64,000 nucleotides of DNA from Streptomyces sp. DSM 15324 (lineage in GTDB: Bacteria; Actinomycetota; Actinomycetes; Streptomycetales; Streptomycetaceae): positions 223,104-287,103 of the forward strand of contig NZ_KQ949035.1 of the NCBI RefSeq assembly GCF_001514285.1. Reading direction: 5' to 3'. The notes beneath the pieces are model-generated. The model was not told the DNA's origin. It saw only the letters and a list, made by a program, of their open reading frames with translations, and made no database searches. How positions within the stretch are numbered: the first letter of the stretch is position 1; each line of letters opens with the position of its first letter. This document shows positions 17,324 to 26,344 of the stretch, in pieces. Made by a program: the position numbers and the translations under genes.

Positions 17324-18847
17324 ATGACCCGTTACGCGGCGCCCGGCACCGAGGGCGCGATCGTCTCCTACCAGGCGCGCTACGACCACTTCATCGGCGG
17401 GGAGTACGTGCCGCCGGCCCGCGGGCAGTACTTCGAGAACCCGTCCCCCGTCAACGGGCAGCCCTTCACCGAGGTGGCGCGCGGCACGGCGGAGGACGTG
17501 GAGCGGGCGCTCGACGCGGCACACGCGGCGGCGCCGGGGTGGGGGCGTACGTCGGCGACCGAGCGCTCGGACATCCTGCTGAAGATCGCGGACCGCATGG
17601 AGGCCTACCTCGAGCCTCTCGCGGTCGCGGAGACCTGGGAGAACGGCAAGCCGGTCCGGGAGACGCTCGCGGCGGACATCCCGCTGGCCATCGACCACTT
17701 CCGCTACTTCGCGGGGGCGGTGCGCGCGCAGGAGGGCTCGCTCAGCGAGATCGACGACGACACGGTGGCGTACCACTTCCACGAGCCCCTCGGGGTCGTC
17801 GCGCAGATCATCCCGTGGAACTTCCCGATCCTGATGGCCTCGTGGAAGCTGGCGCCGGCGCTCGCGGCGGGCAACGCGGTGGTCATCAAGCCGGCCGAGC
17901 AGACGCCGGTCTCCCTGCACTACTGGATGAGCCTGATCGCGGACCTGCTGCCGCCGGGCGTGGTGAACATCGTCAACGGCTTCGGCCCGGAGGCGGGCAA
18001 GCCGCTCGCGTCCAGCCCCCGGGTGGCGAAGGTGGCGTTCACGGGCGAGACCTCCACGGGCCGGCTGATCATGCAGTACGCCGCGGAGAACCTGAAGCCC
18101 GTCACGCTGGAACTGGGCGGCAAGTCGCCGAACATCTTCTTCGACGACGTGTGGGACAAGGACGACGACCTGCGCGACAAGGCCCTCGAAGGGTTCACCA
18201 TGTTCGCGCTGAACCAGGGCGAGGTGTGCACCTGTCCGTCGCGCGGTCTGATCCAGCGCGGGAACTACGGCGACTTCCTCCAGGCGGCCGTCGCCCGCAC
18301 CGAGCTGATCAAGCCCGGCAACCCGCTCGACACCGACACGATGATCGGCGCGCAGGCCTCCAGCGAGCAGCTGTCGAAGATCCTGTCCTACATCGACATC
18401 GGCAGGCAGGAGGGCGCCAAGGTGCTCACCGGCGGTGAGCGCGCCGAGCATGACGGCGAGCTGAAGGGCGGCTACTACGTCCAGCCGACGATCTTCGAGG
18501 GCGACAACCGGATGCGTGTCTTCCAGGAGGAGATCTTCGGACCGGTCGTCTCGGTGGCCTCCTTCGACGACTTCGACGACGCCATCAAGATCGCCAACGA
18601 CACCCCCTACGGCCTCGGAGCGGGTGTCTGGACCCGCGACATGAACACGGCGTACCGCGCGGGCCGGGCGATCCAGGCGGGCCGCGTCTGGACGAACTGC
18701 TACCACGCCTACCCGGCGCATGCCGCCTTCGGCGGGTACAAGCAGTCGGGGATCGGCCGCGAGACGCACAAGATGATGCTGGAGCACTACCAGCAGACGA
18801 AGAACCTGCTGGTGTCGTACTCCCCGAGGAAGCTGGGCTTCTTCTAG
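17324..18847 (+). CDS. NAD(P)-dependent aldehyde dehydrogenase (acetaldehyde type)
   Basis: 507 aa. Rossmann region IIPWNFPILMASWKLAPALAAGN, catalytic Glu in LELGGKSPN, and the nucleophile Cys in NQGEVCTCPSR; the two nearby Cys and the length match the ExaC/AcoD acetaldehyde/chloroacetaldehyde group rather than betaine aldehyde dehydrogenase. Oxidises an aldehyde to the acid, for example acetaldehyde to acetate. It starts 55 bases after the GAF regulator and is probably controlled by it. A strong hairpin follows the stop. Confidence 0.93.
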   Translation: MTRYAAPGTEGAIVSYQARYDHFIGGEYVPPARGQYFENPSPVNGQPFTEVARGTAEDVERALDAAHAAAPGWGRTSATERSDILLKIADRMEAYLEPLAVAETWENGKPVRETLAADIPLAIDHFRYFAGAVRAQEGSLSEIDDDTVAYHFHEPLGVVAQIIPWNFPILMASWKLAPALAAGNAVVIKPAEQTPVSLHYWMSLIADLLPPGVVNIVNGFGPEAGKPLASSPRVAKVAFTGETSTGRLIMQYAAENLKPVTLELGGKSPNIFFDDVWDKDDDLRDKALEGFTMFALNQGEVCTCPSRGLIQRGNYGDFLQAAVARTELIKPGNPLDTDTMIGAQASSEQLSKILSYIDIGRQEGAKVLTGGERAEHDGELKGGYYVQPTIFEGDNRMRVFQEEIFGPVVSVASFDDFDDAIKIANDTPYGLGAGVWTRDMNTAYRAGRAIQAGRVWTNCYHAYPAHAAFGGYKQSGIGRETHKMMLEHYQQTKNLLVSYSPRKLGFF

Positions 18848-18859
18848 AGGCACGAAAAG

Positions 18860-18895
18860 AGGCGCCTGACCTGAGCTTTTGCCTGCCAGGCGCCT
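18860..18895 (+). terminator. Hairpin after the aldehyde dehydrogenase
   Basis: AGGCGCCTG (18860-18868) pairs perfectly with CAGGCGCCT (18887-18895); loop of 18 bases with TTTT. It starts 12 bases after the stop codon. Confidence 0.7.
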
Positions 18896-18975
18896 TCCTC
18901 TCGGCTGGCCCAGAGCAAGGACCGACGCACGTCATAACTCCCAGTTCCTGCCAGTGCTTCCGGACCAGTCACGGA

Positions 18976-19215
18976 TCAGACCCCGACCTCCGTGCCCGCG
19001 CCCACGTTGTGCCATATGCAGTCCCAGTTGACGCGGCCCTCGGCGAGGAGCTGCGCGCAGGTGTCTGTCTCCTCGCCGGAGGCGTACCGGCGGCGGGTCT
19101 CCAGCCGCCAGGCGGAGAGCTTCAGGGTGGTGCATGCCAGTGAGTTCGGCGAAGTGGATGAACTGCGGCAGGTGGACGGGCTCCTTGGGGCCGAAGTCGG
19201 CGAGCAGCGGGGTGG
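18976..19215 (-). pseudogene. Frameshifted remnant of an unrecognised gene
   Basis: Two protein-like stretches lie in different minus-strand frames: TPLLADFGPKEPVHLPQFIHFAEL (19215-19142) and LKLSAWRLETRRRYASGEET...VNWDCIWHNVGAGTEVGV (19130-18979), joined by a frameshift near 19137. No start codon with ribosome-binding site is visible. I do not recognise the family. This looks like a decayed C-terminus. Confidence 0.4.
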
Positions 19216-19239
19216 TGGGTGGATACCCCGTCCCGATCG

Positions 19240-19570
19240 GCGTCGGTCATCTCGTCGTCGACCCGGGCGAACGGGCGCCCGTCCGCCCAAGGCCCGGCTC
19301 GTCCGGCTGATCGCCGGACTCACCCGGCGGCCGGGCACGGTGCCATACCGGCAGGCGGTGCCGGACGGTCCGTACGAGGCGCTCGCCGCCCGCCTGCACG
19401 ACGGCCGGGTCATCGTCGTCGCCCAGCCCACCGACAGGCCGGTGCCCGACCTCGTGTCGTACGCCCCGAAGTCCCCGCCTCATACGAAGAGCCCGGCTTG
19501 CCGCTTCGCCGCCCCTGACCAGCACTTCAGCGCTACGGTGATCCGTAGATCGGCCCTGGCGTTGCCCTGC
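19240..19570 (+). other. Possible gene remnant, no start
   Basis: One plus-strand frame carries a protein-like stretch (KARLVRLIAGLTRRPG...YEALAARLHDGRVIVVAQPTDRPVPDLVSYAPKSP) without credible start or end. Family unknown. The rest of 18900-19856 shows nothing else that I can support; it appears to be decayed DNA between the dehydrogenase and the DUF1963 gene. Confidence 0.3.
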
Positions 19571-19856
19571 CCCCGTGAGGCGGCACCAGGGCCGTCTGCG
19601 TACTCACCATCGGCGAGAAGCTCACATTCAATGGGCTCGGCCACGGCCTGCCGACCGCGTCAAGGTCCTCCCTGTCCAGGTGGGACGTGGCGCCGAACCG
19701 CGCGCGTCGACGGACATCCACGCGGCGATCGTGGACCTGCTCGCGGGGCATCTGCCGGCAACGGACAGGCGGTGGCGCTCTCCGGGGTGGCGCCCGGAGC
19801 TCTTCGTGGGGCGGCCACGAGGGCCGTTGTCAGAGGCGATCGGCAAGATTGCGGCC

Positions 19857-20882
19857 ATGATTGTCACTCCTGTCACTCCGCCACGGCCGATCGACGTTGC
19901 CGCGGTCTTTCCCCAACTGGCCCCGCTGGCCCGCACGGCGACCCGTCTGCACCCCCGCCCTGGGGCGCCGACGTGGCACGACAGCTCAATCGGCGGGCCG
20001 CTGCTGTGGCCCGCCGAGGAGCCGTGGCCGCACTGCGAGGAACCGCATGTGGTGGACGGCATCAACCCAGCCCAGTCCCCGGCGGATCTGCGGCTGGTGC
20101 GACGGATCTTCGCCGCCTCGCACGGCCGGGACCTGACTCCGGAGGAACGGGAGACTCTCGAGCGGATCCGGCCCCGTCAGACGTATCCCGTGAGGCTGGC
20201 GGTCCAGTCGTACGACGGCCCCATAGCGATGCTGCCCGTCGCGCAGCTGTACGTAAGGGATGTGACCCGTCTGAGCCCGCCGAACGGTAAGGACCTGCTG
20301 CAGGTTCTGTGGTGCCCTTTCGATCACCCGATCATGCCGAGGACCCTGCTCTTCTGGCGTTCCGCAGCCGCCGTCACCGACATTCTCGAGACGCCCCCCG
20401 AGCCACCCGCAGTGCAGTTCGACGGCTATCTGCCGGAACCGTGCGTGCTCGAACCGGAGCAGATCACCGAGTACCCCGACCATCTGGAGCTGAGCGAAGA
20501 ACTGCGGGAGCAGCTCAAGCAGTGGAGTGTGCCGCAGGCAGCAGAGGAAGGCATGGACCCGGACGTGTACTACGACCGTGTGCTGTCCAACGCACCGGGC
20601 TGGAAAGTCGGCGGCTGGCCCGCTTGGGACTCCACCGACCCCAGCCCGCAGCTCTGTTCCGAGTGCGGCACCGGCATGGAGGTCCTGATGACCATTGCCA
20701 CGTTTGAAGATGGGGACGACGCCGGGAACAGCTGGTCTCCGCACCCCCACCCAGGTGCTGGACCGTACCCCGGCCACCGCGGCTACAACGCGACCGGGGT
20801 CCAGATAGGCAGCGGCTACCGGCAGCACCTGTTCGTCTGCCCGGCGAAGCCCGAGCATCCGCACATCGAGTTGATGACGTAG
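19857..20882 (+). CDS. DUF1963 family protein (YwqG-like)
   Basis: 341 aa. Matches DUF1963/YwqG proteins by TWHDSSIGGPLLWPAEEPWPHC near residue 40, AMLPVAQLYVRDV, LLQVLWCPFDH, KVGGWPAWDSTDPSPQLCSECGTGMEVLMTI and the C-terminal YRQHLFVCPAKPEHPHI. The two CxxC-like Cys around residue 260 may bind metal. Biochemical role unknown; such genes are frequent in polymorphic-toxin immunity and housekeeping contexts. Start is uncertain: the ATG at 19857 has no clear ribosome-binding site and the frame is open upstream to 19575. Confidence 0.75.
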   Translation: MIVTPVTPPRPIDVAAVFPQLAPLARTATRLHPRPGAPTWHDSSIGGPLLWPAEEPWPHCEEPHVVDGINPAQSPADLRLVRRIFAASHGRDLTPEERETLERIRPRQTYPVRLAVQSYDGPIAMLPVAQLYVRDVTRLSPPNGKDLLQVLWCPFDHPIMPRTLLFWRSAAAVTDILETPPEPPAVQFDGYLPEPCVLEPEQITEYPDHLELSEELREQLKQWSVPQAAEEGMDPDVYYDRVLSNAPGWKVGGWPAWDSTDPSPQLCSECGTGMEVLMTIATFEDGDDAGNSWSPHPHPGAGPYPGHRGYNATGVQIGSGYRQHLFVCPAKPEHPHIELMT

Positions 20883-21194
20883 CCCGTCCGCAGTGTGCAG
20901 CCCGCCGCCAGCAGTGATCGAGCAGTAGTTCTCGTAGTAGCCGTTCACGGGCGAGCCGGCGCCCGGTGATGGCGCCGTCGGTGTCGTCCAGAAGGGCGAT
21001 GCGCGCGGTGATGCGTTTGCCGACCGGCTCGCGCTGCGCCTCGAAACCCTGGGCCCCGGCCATGACGACCTCCAGGCCGGGCTGCCCGACCCGCCCAGCG
21101 TCCATCACGCTCTGTGTCCACCCGAACGCGGTGATCTGTCCGCCGAAGCCGGTACCTGGCATCATGAAGGACCGGCCGGGGGGGAGGGCGCGGC
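20883..21194. other. 312-base gap, possible minus-strand remnant
   Basis: A minus-strand frame from 21165 downwards reads protein-like for about 75 residues (TGFGGQITAFGWTQSVMDAG ... GFEAQREPVGKRITARIALLDD) but runs on antisense into the DUF1963 gene with no family resemblance. I regard it as a decayed fragment or chance. Confidence 0.25.
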
Positions 21195-21914
21195 GTGACG
21201 GGCATCGCCCTGAACGTAGTGATCGGTCTCGTTACCAGCATGCTCAGTGGGGGGACGGTCTGGGTGTGGCAGCGACAGGCCAGACGCCGTGTCCTGCGCC
21301 GCAAGGCGGGCTTCTTCGGCATCATGCCGGGCGATCCGTGCATCGTCGTCATGAACAACAAGTGGGACGCCCCCGGAACAGCTCAACATCGGGATGTGCA
21401 GGCCGTACTGAAGGCCGCGCTCCTTGCCGCGGAGCAGGGCTGCGAGGTGACGATGCGCTCCAGCGACGAGTTCCGCGGCAGCAACGGCGGAGCCGTGGAG
21501 TTCTGCATCGGAAGCCCCGAGAACGGATCGAACGTACGCACAGGCGGGCATCTCCGTCATAATCTGCCCGGCGTGACCGTCCACCCTTTCGACGAACCGG
21601 GCCTCTCGATGGCGATCGAGGTCGGCGGCGAGGTGTTCGGGTGGGATCGCGGTGAGCAGGAGCACGCCTTGGTCGCGAAGTTCGTCCCGCCGGGTGCTCA
21701 GCGACCGGTCGTGCTGATCAGCGGTCAGACCTCTCTCGCCAACCATGCCGCCGTGCACTACCTGATGACCTCGTGGCGGGACCTGGCCGCCCGGCTGGAT
21801 CACACGGAACGGTTCTGCGTCGTTCTACGGATCGACTCCATCCGCACGTACGGCTTCCACGGCGCGACCTTCGCCCGTGACGTCACTGCCTCCGCGTTCC
21901 GCGCCGTGGCGTAG
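21195..21914 (+). CDS. Unknown membrane-anchored protein with Rossmann-like domain
   Basis: 239 aa, not recognised. An N-terminal TM (IALNVVIGLVTSMLSGGTVWVW) with a following basic run anchors a cytosolic alpha/beta domain: DPCIVVMNNKW (strand), DVQAVLKAALLAAEQGCEVTMRSSD (helix-strand), VEFCIGSPENGSNVR, LPGVTVHPFDEP, QRPVVLISGQTSLANHAAVHYL. This pattern looks like a nucleotide-binding Rossmannoid, with GSPENG and SGQTS as possible loop motifs. GTG start with GGGGGGAGGG upstream. Function cannot be assigned. Convergent with the GT4 gene. Confidence 0.6.
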   Translation: MTGIALNVVIGLVTSMLSGGTVWVWQRQARRRVLRRKAGFFGIMPGDPCIVVMNNKWDAPGTAQHRDVQAVLKAALLAAEQGCEVTMRSSDEFRGSNGGAVEFCIGSPENGSNVRTGGHLRHNLPGVTVHPFDEPGLSMAIEVGGEVFGWDRGEQEHALVAKFVPPGAQRPVVLISGQTSLANHAAVHYLMTSWRDLAARLDHTERFCVVLRIDSIRTYGFHGATFARDVTASAFRAVA

Positions 21915-21965
21915 GCACTTCGGCGGGGTGGCTTCAGGGCTGGGGTGCTTCCCTGCGCCGCTCCT

Positions 21966-23162
21966 TCAGCCGCGGTCGGCGAGCACCCCACGAGCAGCGT
22001 CGAGGAGTTGTCGCGCGGCATCGTCCCAACTGCGTGCCTGGGCCATGGCGTCGCGCAGGCGACGAGCCCGGGTCAGTGCCTCTTCGGGGTGGGCGATGAC
22101 TTCCGCGATCCTATGGGCCCACAACTCCTCGTCCTCCTCGCCGCCGGTGACGGGCAGGACCACATGGCGTGCGAGGTCGGGGTCCACTTCGGTGATCAAC
22201 TCCCCCACACCACTGTCGGCGCTCATGAGACAGGGAATCCCCGCACGGACGTGTTCCGAGCTGACGAGACCGAACGCCTCGGCAAGCGACGGCATCAACG
22301 CCAGCCACACGCGTCCCAGGTCATGTTCCAGCCGAGCCTGGTCGGTGGTGTAGTTGCGGGGCAGCAGCTTCAGCCGTGGCTCGGTCACCCATGGTGACAA
22401 CTTGCGGACGAGCCGGTCGCCTTGGCCCGGGCGCACCCCTCGCAGCATGAGGTCGACACGCTTGATGTCGGGACGCAGTCGAAGGGCCCGATTGGTGGCC
22501 CGTACGGCGAGAACGACGCCCTTGGTGTCCCCGTCCTCCAACCTGCCCATCAGCGTCACCAGTGGGTTTCCCCGCAGCCTCTCGGGAGGAGACACGGGCG
22601 AGGGGTCGAATCCCGGATCCAGTCGATGGGGAGGCGGAGCCGAGCGCGGGAGATCACGTTCGAGCATGTCGAACAGGACTGGTCCGACTCCGACCGCCCG
22701 CGAGGCCCTGCCTCCCACCTGCCAGTCGTTCCATGAACGTTCTTCGGCGCGCCACGCGGGGTCCTCCTTCCTCCCCGACTTGAGCAACTCCAGGAGATCC
22801 GGTTCCGTGTGCACGAAGTGGAAGTGGCACGCTCGCTGGTAGAAGTCCTCGACCAGGGCCAGCGCATAGGGCCCGGTCACCTGGCCGTGCCCGATGACGA
22901 CATCCGGCTTGCCACCGCCAGGGAGGCGCGGCGGACGCAAGATGATCTGCTCGTCCCTCAGCCCGGGCGTTGCCGTGGACGCCACCAGCGTCACCTTCGC
23001 CTTCGCGGCATCGAGCCGTTCCTTCTCGGAGAAGGATCCGGCGATCAGGCACCAGACTTCGACGTCTTCGATCGCCGCCAGCGCGATACACAGTTCCCGG
23101 TTGATCGTGCTGATCCCGCCCCGTGCGGAGAACCACTCGTCGGCGACCGCCAGTACACGCAC
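21966..23162 (-). CDS. GT4-type glycosyltransferase
   Basis: 398 aa from the GTG at 23162. GT-B fold: N-terminal RVLAVADEWFSARGGISTINRELC, the acceptor domain with GHGQVTGPYAL and CHFHFVHTEPDLLE, then the donor domain PLVTLMGRLEDGDTKGV and the Glu-x7-Glu region SLAEAFGLVSSEHVRAGIPCLMSADSGVGE. Transfers a sugar from an activated donor; acceptor unknown. The frame stays open upstream to 23513 but with biased, non-conserved sequence, so the real start is uncertain. Neighbours give no biosynthetic context. Confidence 0.78.
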   Translation of the reverse strand: MRVLAVADEWFSARGGISTINRELCIALAAIEDVEVWCLIAGSFSEKERLDAAKAKVTLVASTATPGLRDEQIILRPPRLPGGGKPDVVIGHGQVTGPYALALVEDFYQRACHFHFVHTEPDLLELLKSGRKEDPAWRAEERSWNDWQVGGRASRAVGVGPVLFDMLERDLPRSAPPPHRLDPGFDPSPVSPPERLRGNPLVTLMGRLEDGDTKGVVLAVRATNRALRLRPDIKRVDLMLRGVRPGQGDRLVRKLSPWVTEPRLKLLPRNYTTDQARLEHDLGRVWLALMPSLAEAFGLVSSEHVRAGIPCLMSADSGVGELITEVDPDLARHVVLPVTGGEEDEELWAHRIAEVIAHPEEALTRARRLRDAMAQARSWDDAARQLLDAARGVLADRG

Positions 23163-23476
23163 GGGCTTTGGCTGTGGCCTCGACTCGAGGATGCCGTGCC
23201 CGGCGCCTCGTCCTCGTCCTGCTCCAAGGCCGCCGCCGACCAAGCCGTCCCGTCCCACCCGAGCCGATCGGGGCCGTCGGTGCCCTCCGCGCTCTGTGCG
23301 AGCTCCTGGACGTTCGGGCGCGCCTGTCCCCCCACCGCACGGCCGGCTTCCCCCATGGCCCTCTGTCCCACCTGACGGAAGAGACTGAGGACGCCCCCGC
23401 CCAGGGCAGTCCACCGGCATCGGCCGAACGCGGAACACCCGAGTCTCTTCCGGCCGCCCCCGAAAGAGGTACTGCC
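23163..23476. other. Divergent intergenic region, start sites uncertain
   Basis: 314 bases between the GT4 gene and the PAS-LuxR gene. Both flanking frames remain open across it, so one of the two proteins may begin earlier than listed. No promoter or repeat stands out. Confidence 0.3.
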
Positions 23477-24325
23477 TTGTCCACCCTGCCCAAGGCCACC
23501 ATTCTGGAGCCACACCCAGAGCCCGTCCCGGCGAAATCAGGAGCCCCGTCGGTGCCGGCGCCCCCGTCGGCGCTCACCACGGCACCAGGCATCGTCCATC
23601 TCGACACCGCCCTCCGGGTCGTGGACGCGAACGACGCGTTCTGCGAGCAGTTCGGGCTCGTACGGGCAGAGGTGACGGGGGAACCTCTGGCACGGTTCTT
23701 CCACCCGACGGCCGCGGGGAGCCTGGAGGAACCTTTCTCCCAACTCGTCGACGGGCGGTGCGGCGACTTCAGCATCCGCCTGACACTCACGGACGGGACC
23801 CTCACGGACAGGGACTGCCTGGTCACGGGCCTCACGCTCAACACCGTCCTGCATGTCTGCCGCACGGACTGCGCCGCGATCGCGCTCATCGTCCCGGACG
23901 CCGTCCACAGCCCCACGCTCACACCGGCCACGACACTCTCCGAGGTGCCCGCCCGCATCCTGGAAGGCGTGGCCGCCGGGCTGTCCACCCAGCAGTTGGC
24001 CTCACGGCTCGGCCTCAGCAGCCACGGCGTCGAGTACCACATCAGCGCGATGCTGAAGAAGCTGCAGGCCCCCACCCGGTCCGCGCTCGTCGCCCGCGCC
24101 TATGCGCTGAACATCCTCGTCCCGCACTGCTGGCCGCCCCGGGTCAGGCCCCAGCAGATGGCGCGGTTCCCGGTCGGCAGGTCCGCCTGCGCCGACTCGG
24201 GCCCCGCGCCCGCGGACCGCGCCCAGGTGTCGGCATCCCGCCCGTCCGACAACGTCATCGACGCTCGACGGCCCGCACCGGTGCTCACCGCAGGCGGCCA
24301 CCACTCCGAGTTGGAAAGCGCATGA
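23477..24325 (+). CDS. PAS-domain LuxR-type transcriptional regulator
   Basis: 282 aa. PAS fold (TAPGIVHLDTALRVVDANDAFCEQFGL ... GEPLARFFHP) at about residues 35-130, then a LuxR-like helix-turn-helix (EVPARILEGVAAGLSTQQLASRLGLSSHGVEYHISAMLKKLQAPTRSALVARAY) around residues 155-215 and a disordered tail. Such regulators sense a small ligand or redox state. TTG at 23477 is chosen because GAGG lies 7 bases upstream, but upstream starts are possible. It precedes the ThiF gene by about 96 bases and may regulate it. Confidence 0.75.
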   Translation: MSTLPKATILEPHPEPVPAKSGAPSVPAPPSALTTAPGIVHLDTALRVVDANDAFCEQFGLVRAEVTGEPLARFFHPTAAGSLEEPFSQLVDGRCGDFSIRLTLTDGTLTDRDCLVTGLTLNTVLHVCRTDCAAIALIVPDAVHSPTLTPATTLSEVPARILEGVAAGLSTQQLASRLGLSSHGVEYHISAMLKKLQAPTRSALVARAYALNILVPHCWPPRVRPQQMARFPVGRSACADSGPAPADRAQVSASRPSDNVIDARRPAPVLTAGGHHSELESA

Positions 24326-24421
24326 GCCGAACACGCCCAACCCGCCGGCGTAGTGGGGCACTTCGCTCCACCGCCGTCGGAGCGCGGGCCGAACACGAGC
24401 ACCGAGCGAACGGATCCAGCC

Positions 24422-25558
24422 ATGGCCACTGACACCCACCGGGCGGACATCGACATGATGGCCGCAGGGGCCGAGGCCGTGAGCCGCAACACCGGCATCA
24501 TCAGCGAACGGGAACAGGCGGCCCTGCGCGCCGCGACCGTACTCGTCGCGGGATGCGGCGGCGGTGGCGGGGTCGTCGAACCCCTGGCCCGGCTCGGTGT
24601 GCTGCGCTTCCGGCTCGCCGACCCCGACGTCTTCGACGTCTCGAACCTGAACCGGCAGGCCTGTGTACAGGCCGACCTGGGCCGTTCGAAGCCCACGGCG
24701 ATCGCCGACCGGATGCGCACGCTCAACCCCTCGGCCGAAGTGACCGTCTACCCGCAGGGGCTGACCCTGGAGAACCTCGACGAGGCACTCGACGGCGTCC
24801 ACATCGTCTTCGACGCCATCGACCCGACGATGTCGTCCTGGGTCAAGTACCAGCTGCACGAGCGGGCCGCCCGGCTCGGCATCCCCGTCCTGGCGGGTAT
24901 GGACTTCGGCGGGAGACCGACCCTGTACGTCTTCGACTACCGGCGCAACCCGGTGCCGTTCTACGGCAGGGCGAGCGCCGAGGCACACCGCGAGAACCGC
25001 CTGTGGGAATCGATGCGGTGGATCGGCAGTACTCACGTTCCCAGCGACTTCCTGGCCGTGCAGACCGACCGGCGCGTCAACGGGGGCTCCTGGCCGCAGA
25101 TCGGGTACTGCGTCCTCGGCCTGGCCACACTGACCGCGAGAACCGTCGTGGACGTGCTCATGAACCGCCGGACACGGCATGTCGTCACCATCGACGTGCA
25201 TGCCGCGGTCATGACCCGCCCGGCCGCCCTGCTGCACCGGGCGCGGCTGCCGGTGGAGATCGTACGGTCCCGACGGGCGCTACGCGCCGCCTCCCGGCGC
25301 ACCCCGCTCCGGCCCTCAGCCGCGCCAGAGCCCCCGCGCCCACTGCCCGAGCGGCTCGCCGGCGTGCTGGACGGCGCCCGGCTCGCCCCTTCCGCCTTCA
25401 ACGCCCAGCCCTGGGCGTTCGAACTCCTCGACGACCGCACGGTCCGGCTGGCGCACGACCCGCAGCGCTGGCCCGCCGCCGTCAAGGACCCGCTGGGCTG
25501 GGCGGAGAGCCTCGGCTGCGCTCTGGGAGCCATGGCCTACCTGGCGCACGGCGAGTGA
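24422..25558 (+). CDS. ThiF-domain protein, N-terminal part of a split Rv1355c/MoeY-like gene
   Basis: 378 aa. A ThiF/E1-like adenylylation domain (ATVLVAGCGGGGGVVEPLARLGVLRFRLADPDVFDVSNLNRQ, with DLGRSK and FDAIDPTM) fills the first 270 residues; there is no CxxC zinc pair. A linker leads into the start of a nitroreductase fold (LDGARLAPSAFNAQPWAFELLDD ... GWAESLGCALGAMAYLAHGE), which stops abruptly at TGA (25556-25558). The remainder of that fold continues in the same frame in the next entry. ThiF-nitroreductase fusions are known as the Rv1355c/MoeY-like family; their role is unclear. ATG at 24422 (MATDTHR). Confidence 0.72.
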   Translation: MATDTHRADIDMMAAGAEAVSRNTGIISEREQAALRAATVLVAGCGGGGGVVEPLARLGVLRFRLADPDVFDVSNLNRQACVQADLGRSKPTAIADRMRTLNPSAEVTVYPQGLTLENLDEALDGVHIVFDAIDPTMSSWVKYQLHERAARLGIPVLAGMDFGGRPTLYVFDYRRNPVPFYGRASAEAHRENRLWESMRWIGSTHVPSDFLAVQTDRRVNGGSWPQIGYCVLGLATLTARTVVDVLMNRRTRHVVTIDVHAAVMTRPAALLHRARLPVEIVRSRRALRAASRRTPLRPSAAPEPPRPLPERLAGVLDGARLAPSAFNAQPWAFELLDDRTVRLAHDPQRWPAAVKDPLGWAESLGCALGAMAYLAHGE

Positions 25559-25600
25559 GAGGCCTCGACCGCGTCGGATCAGCCGGCCGACGAGGACGGG

Positions 25601-26332
25601 ATGCCCGCGTACGTCGGCCGGTTCCACTGCGACCGCCTCCGCGACGACGTCCTCGTCCGGCAGGGCGCGCTCGGCCTGCGCTCCACCCACCGCGAGAGCC
25701 TGCTGCGCACCCCTCTCGACAGGGCGACGGCGAAGCGGATCGAATTGCTGAGCGGCGAGCGGAACCTCGCCCTGGAGACGGTGACCGGCCCCACCGCCCT
25801 GGCCCGGCTCGCCCGGACCGAGCTCGACTCGGCCATGGCCGCCGATCCGGCGTCGGACGCCCGACTCCGGGCCTGGCTGCGGGAACGCGCACGGCACGAC
25901 AGCGGCCGCCGTTCCTTCGGGGAACCGCGCGACCTCCTCGACCACTCGGGGGCGACCGGCGTGCTCGCCCGCGCCGTCGACAGCGAGGCGGTACCGCGGG
26001 CGCTGGTCCGCCGACTGGCCTCGGCGACGGCCGGCGCGCGGGCACGGAGGCTGCGCGACTGCGGGGCCGTGCTCGTCCTGCGCGGCCCGCGCCGGACCGT
26101 CGCCGACCGCCTCGAAGCGGGAGCCACGCTGATGCGCATCTGGCTCGCACTGACCGAGGCCGGATATGCCGCCCAGCCGCTGGGCGGCGAGTTCGGTCGC
26201 CCGACGGCCGGACTCGGCCCCGACGGGTACCACGGGGTCCTGGCGGTCCTGCGAACCGGACGGTCCACGACCACGCCGCACCACCAGGGCGCGCGCTGCC
26301 GGATCGAGGACTCCGTCCGGTGGGCCCGATAG
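25601..26332 (+). CDS. C-terminal nitroreductase half of the split Rv1355c/MoeY-like gene
   Basis: 243 aa in the same frame as the preceding ThiF gene, separated only by one TGA and 14 sense codons. It has RTELDSAMAADPASDARLRAWLRER, RRLRDCGAVLVLRGPRRTV and the closing LEAGATLMRIWLALTEAGYAAQPLGGEFGRP, all matching the second half of Acg/Rv3131-type nitroreductase domains. GAGGAC precedes the ATG, so it could be translated separately by coupling, or the pair is a single gene broken by a nonsense mutation. Confidence 0.6.
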   Translation: MPAYVGRFHCDRLRDDVLVRQGALGLRSTHRESLLRTPLDRATAKRIELLSGERNLALETVTGPTALARLARTELDSAMAADPASDARLRAWLRERARHDSGRRSFGEPRDLLDHSGATGVLARAVDSEAVPRALVRRLASATAGARARRLRDCGAVLVLRGPRRTVADRLEAGATLMRIWLALTEAGYAAQPLGGEFGRPTAGLGPDGYHGVLAVLRTGRSTTTPHHQGARCRIEDSVRWAR

Positions 26333-26344
26333 CCCCCGTCCCCG

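Noticed and set aside
25556..25558. Selenocysteine reading of the TGA that splits the ThiF-nitroreductase gene
   Set aside because: No selenocysteine-insertion hairpin could be recognised and the position is not a known redox site; a nonsense mutation or separate start is simpler.
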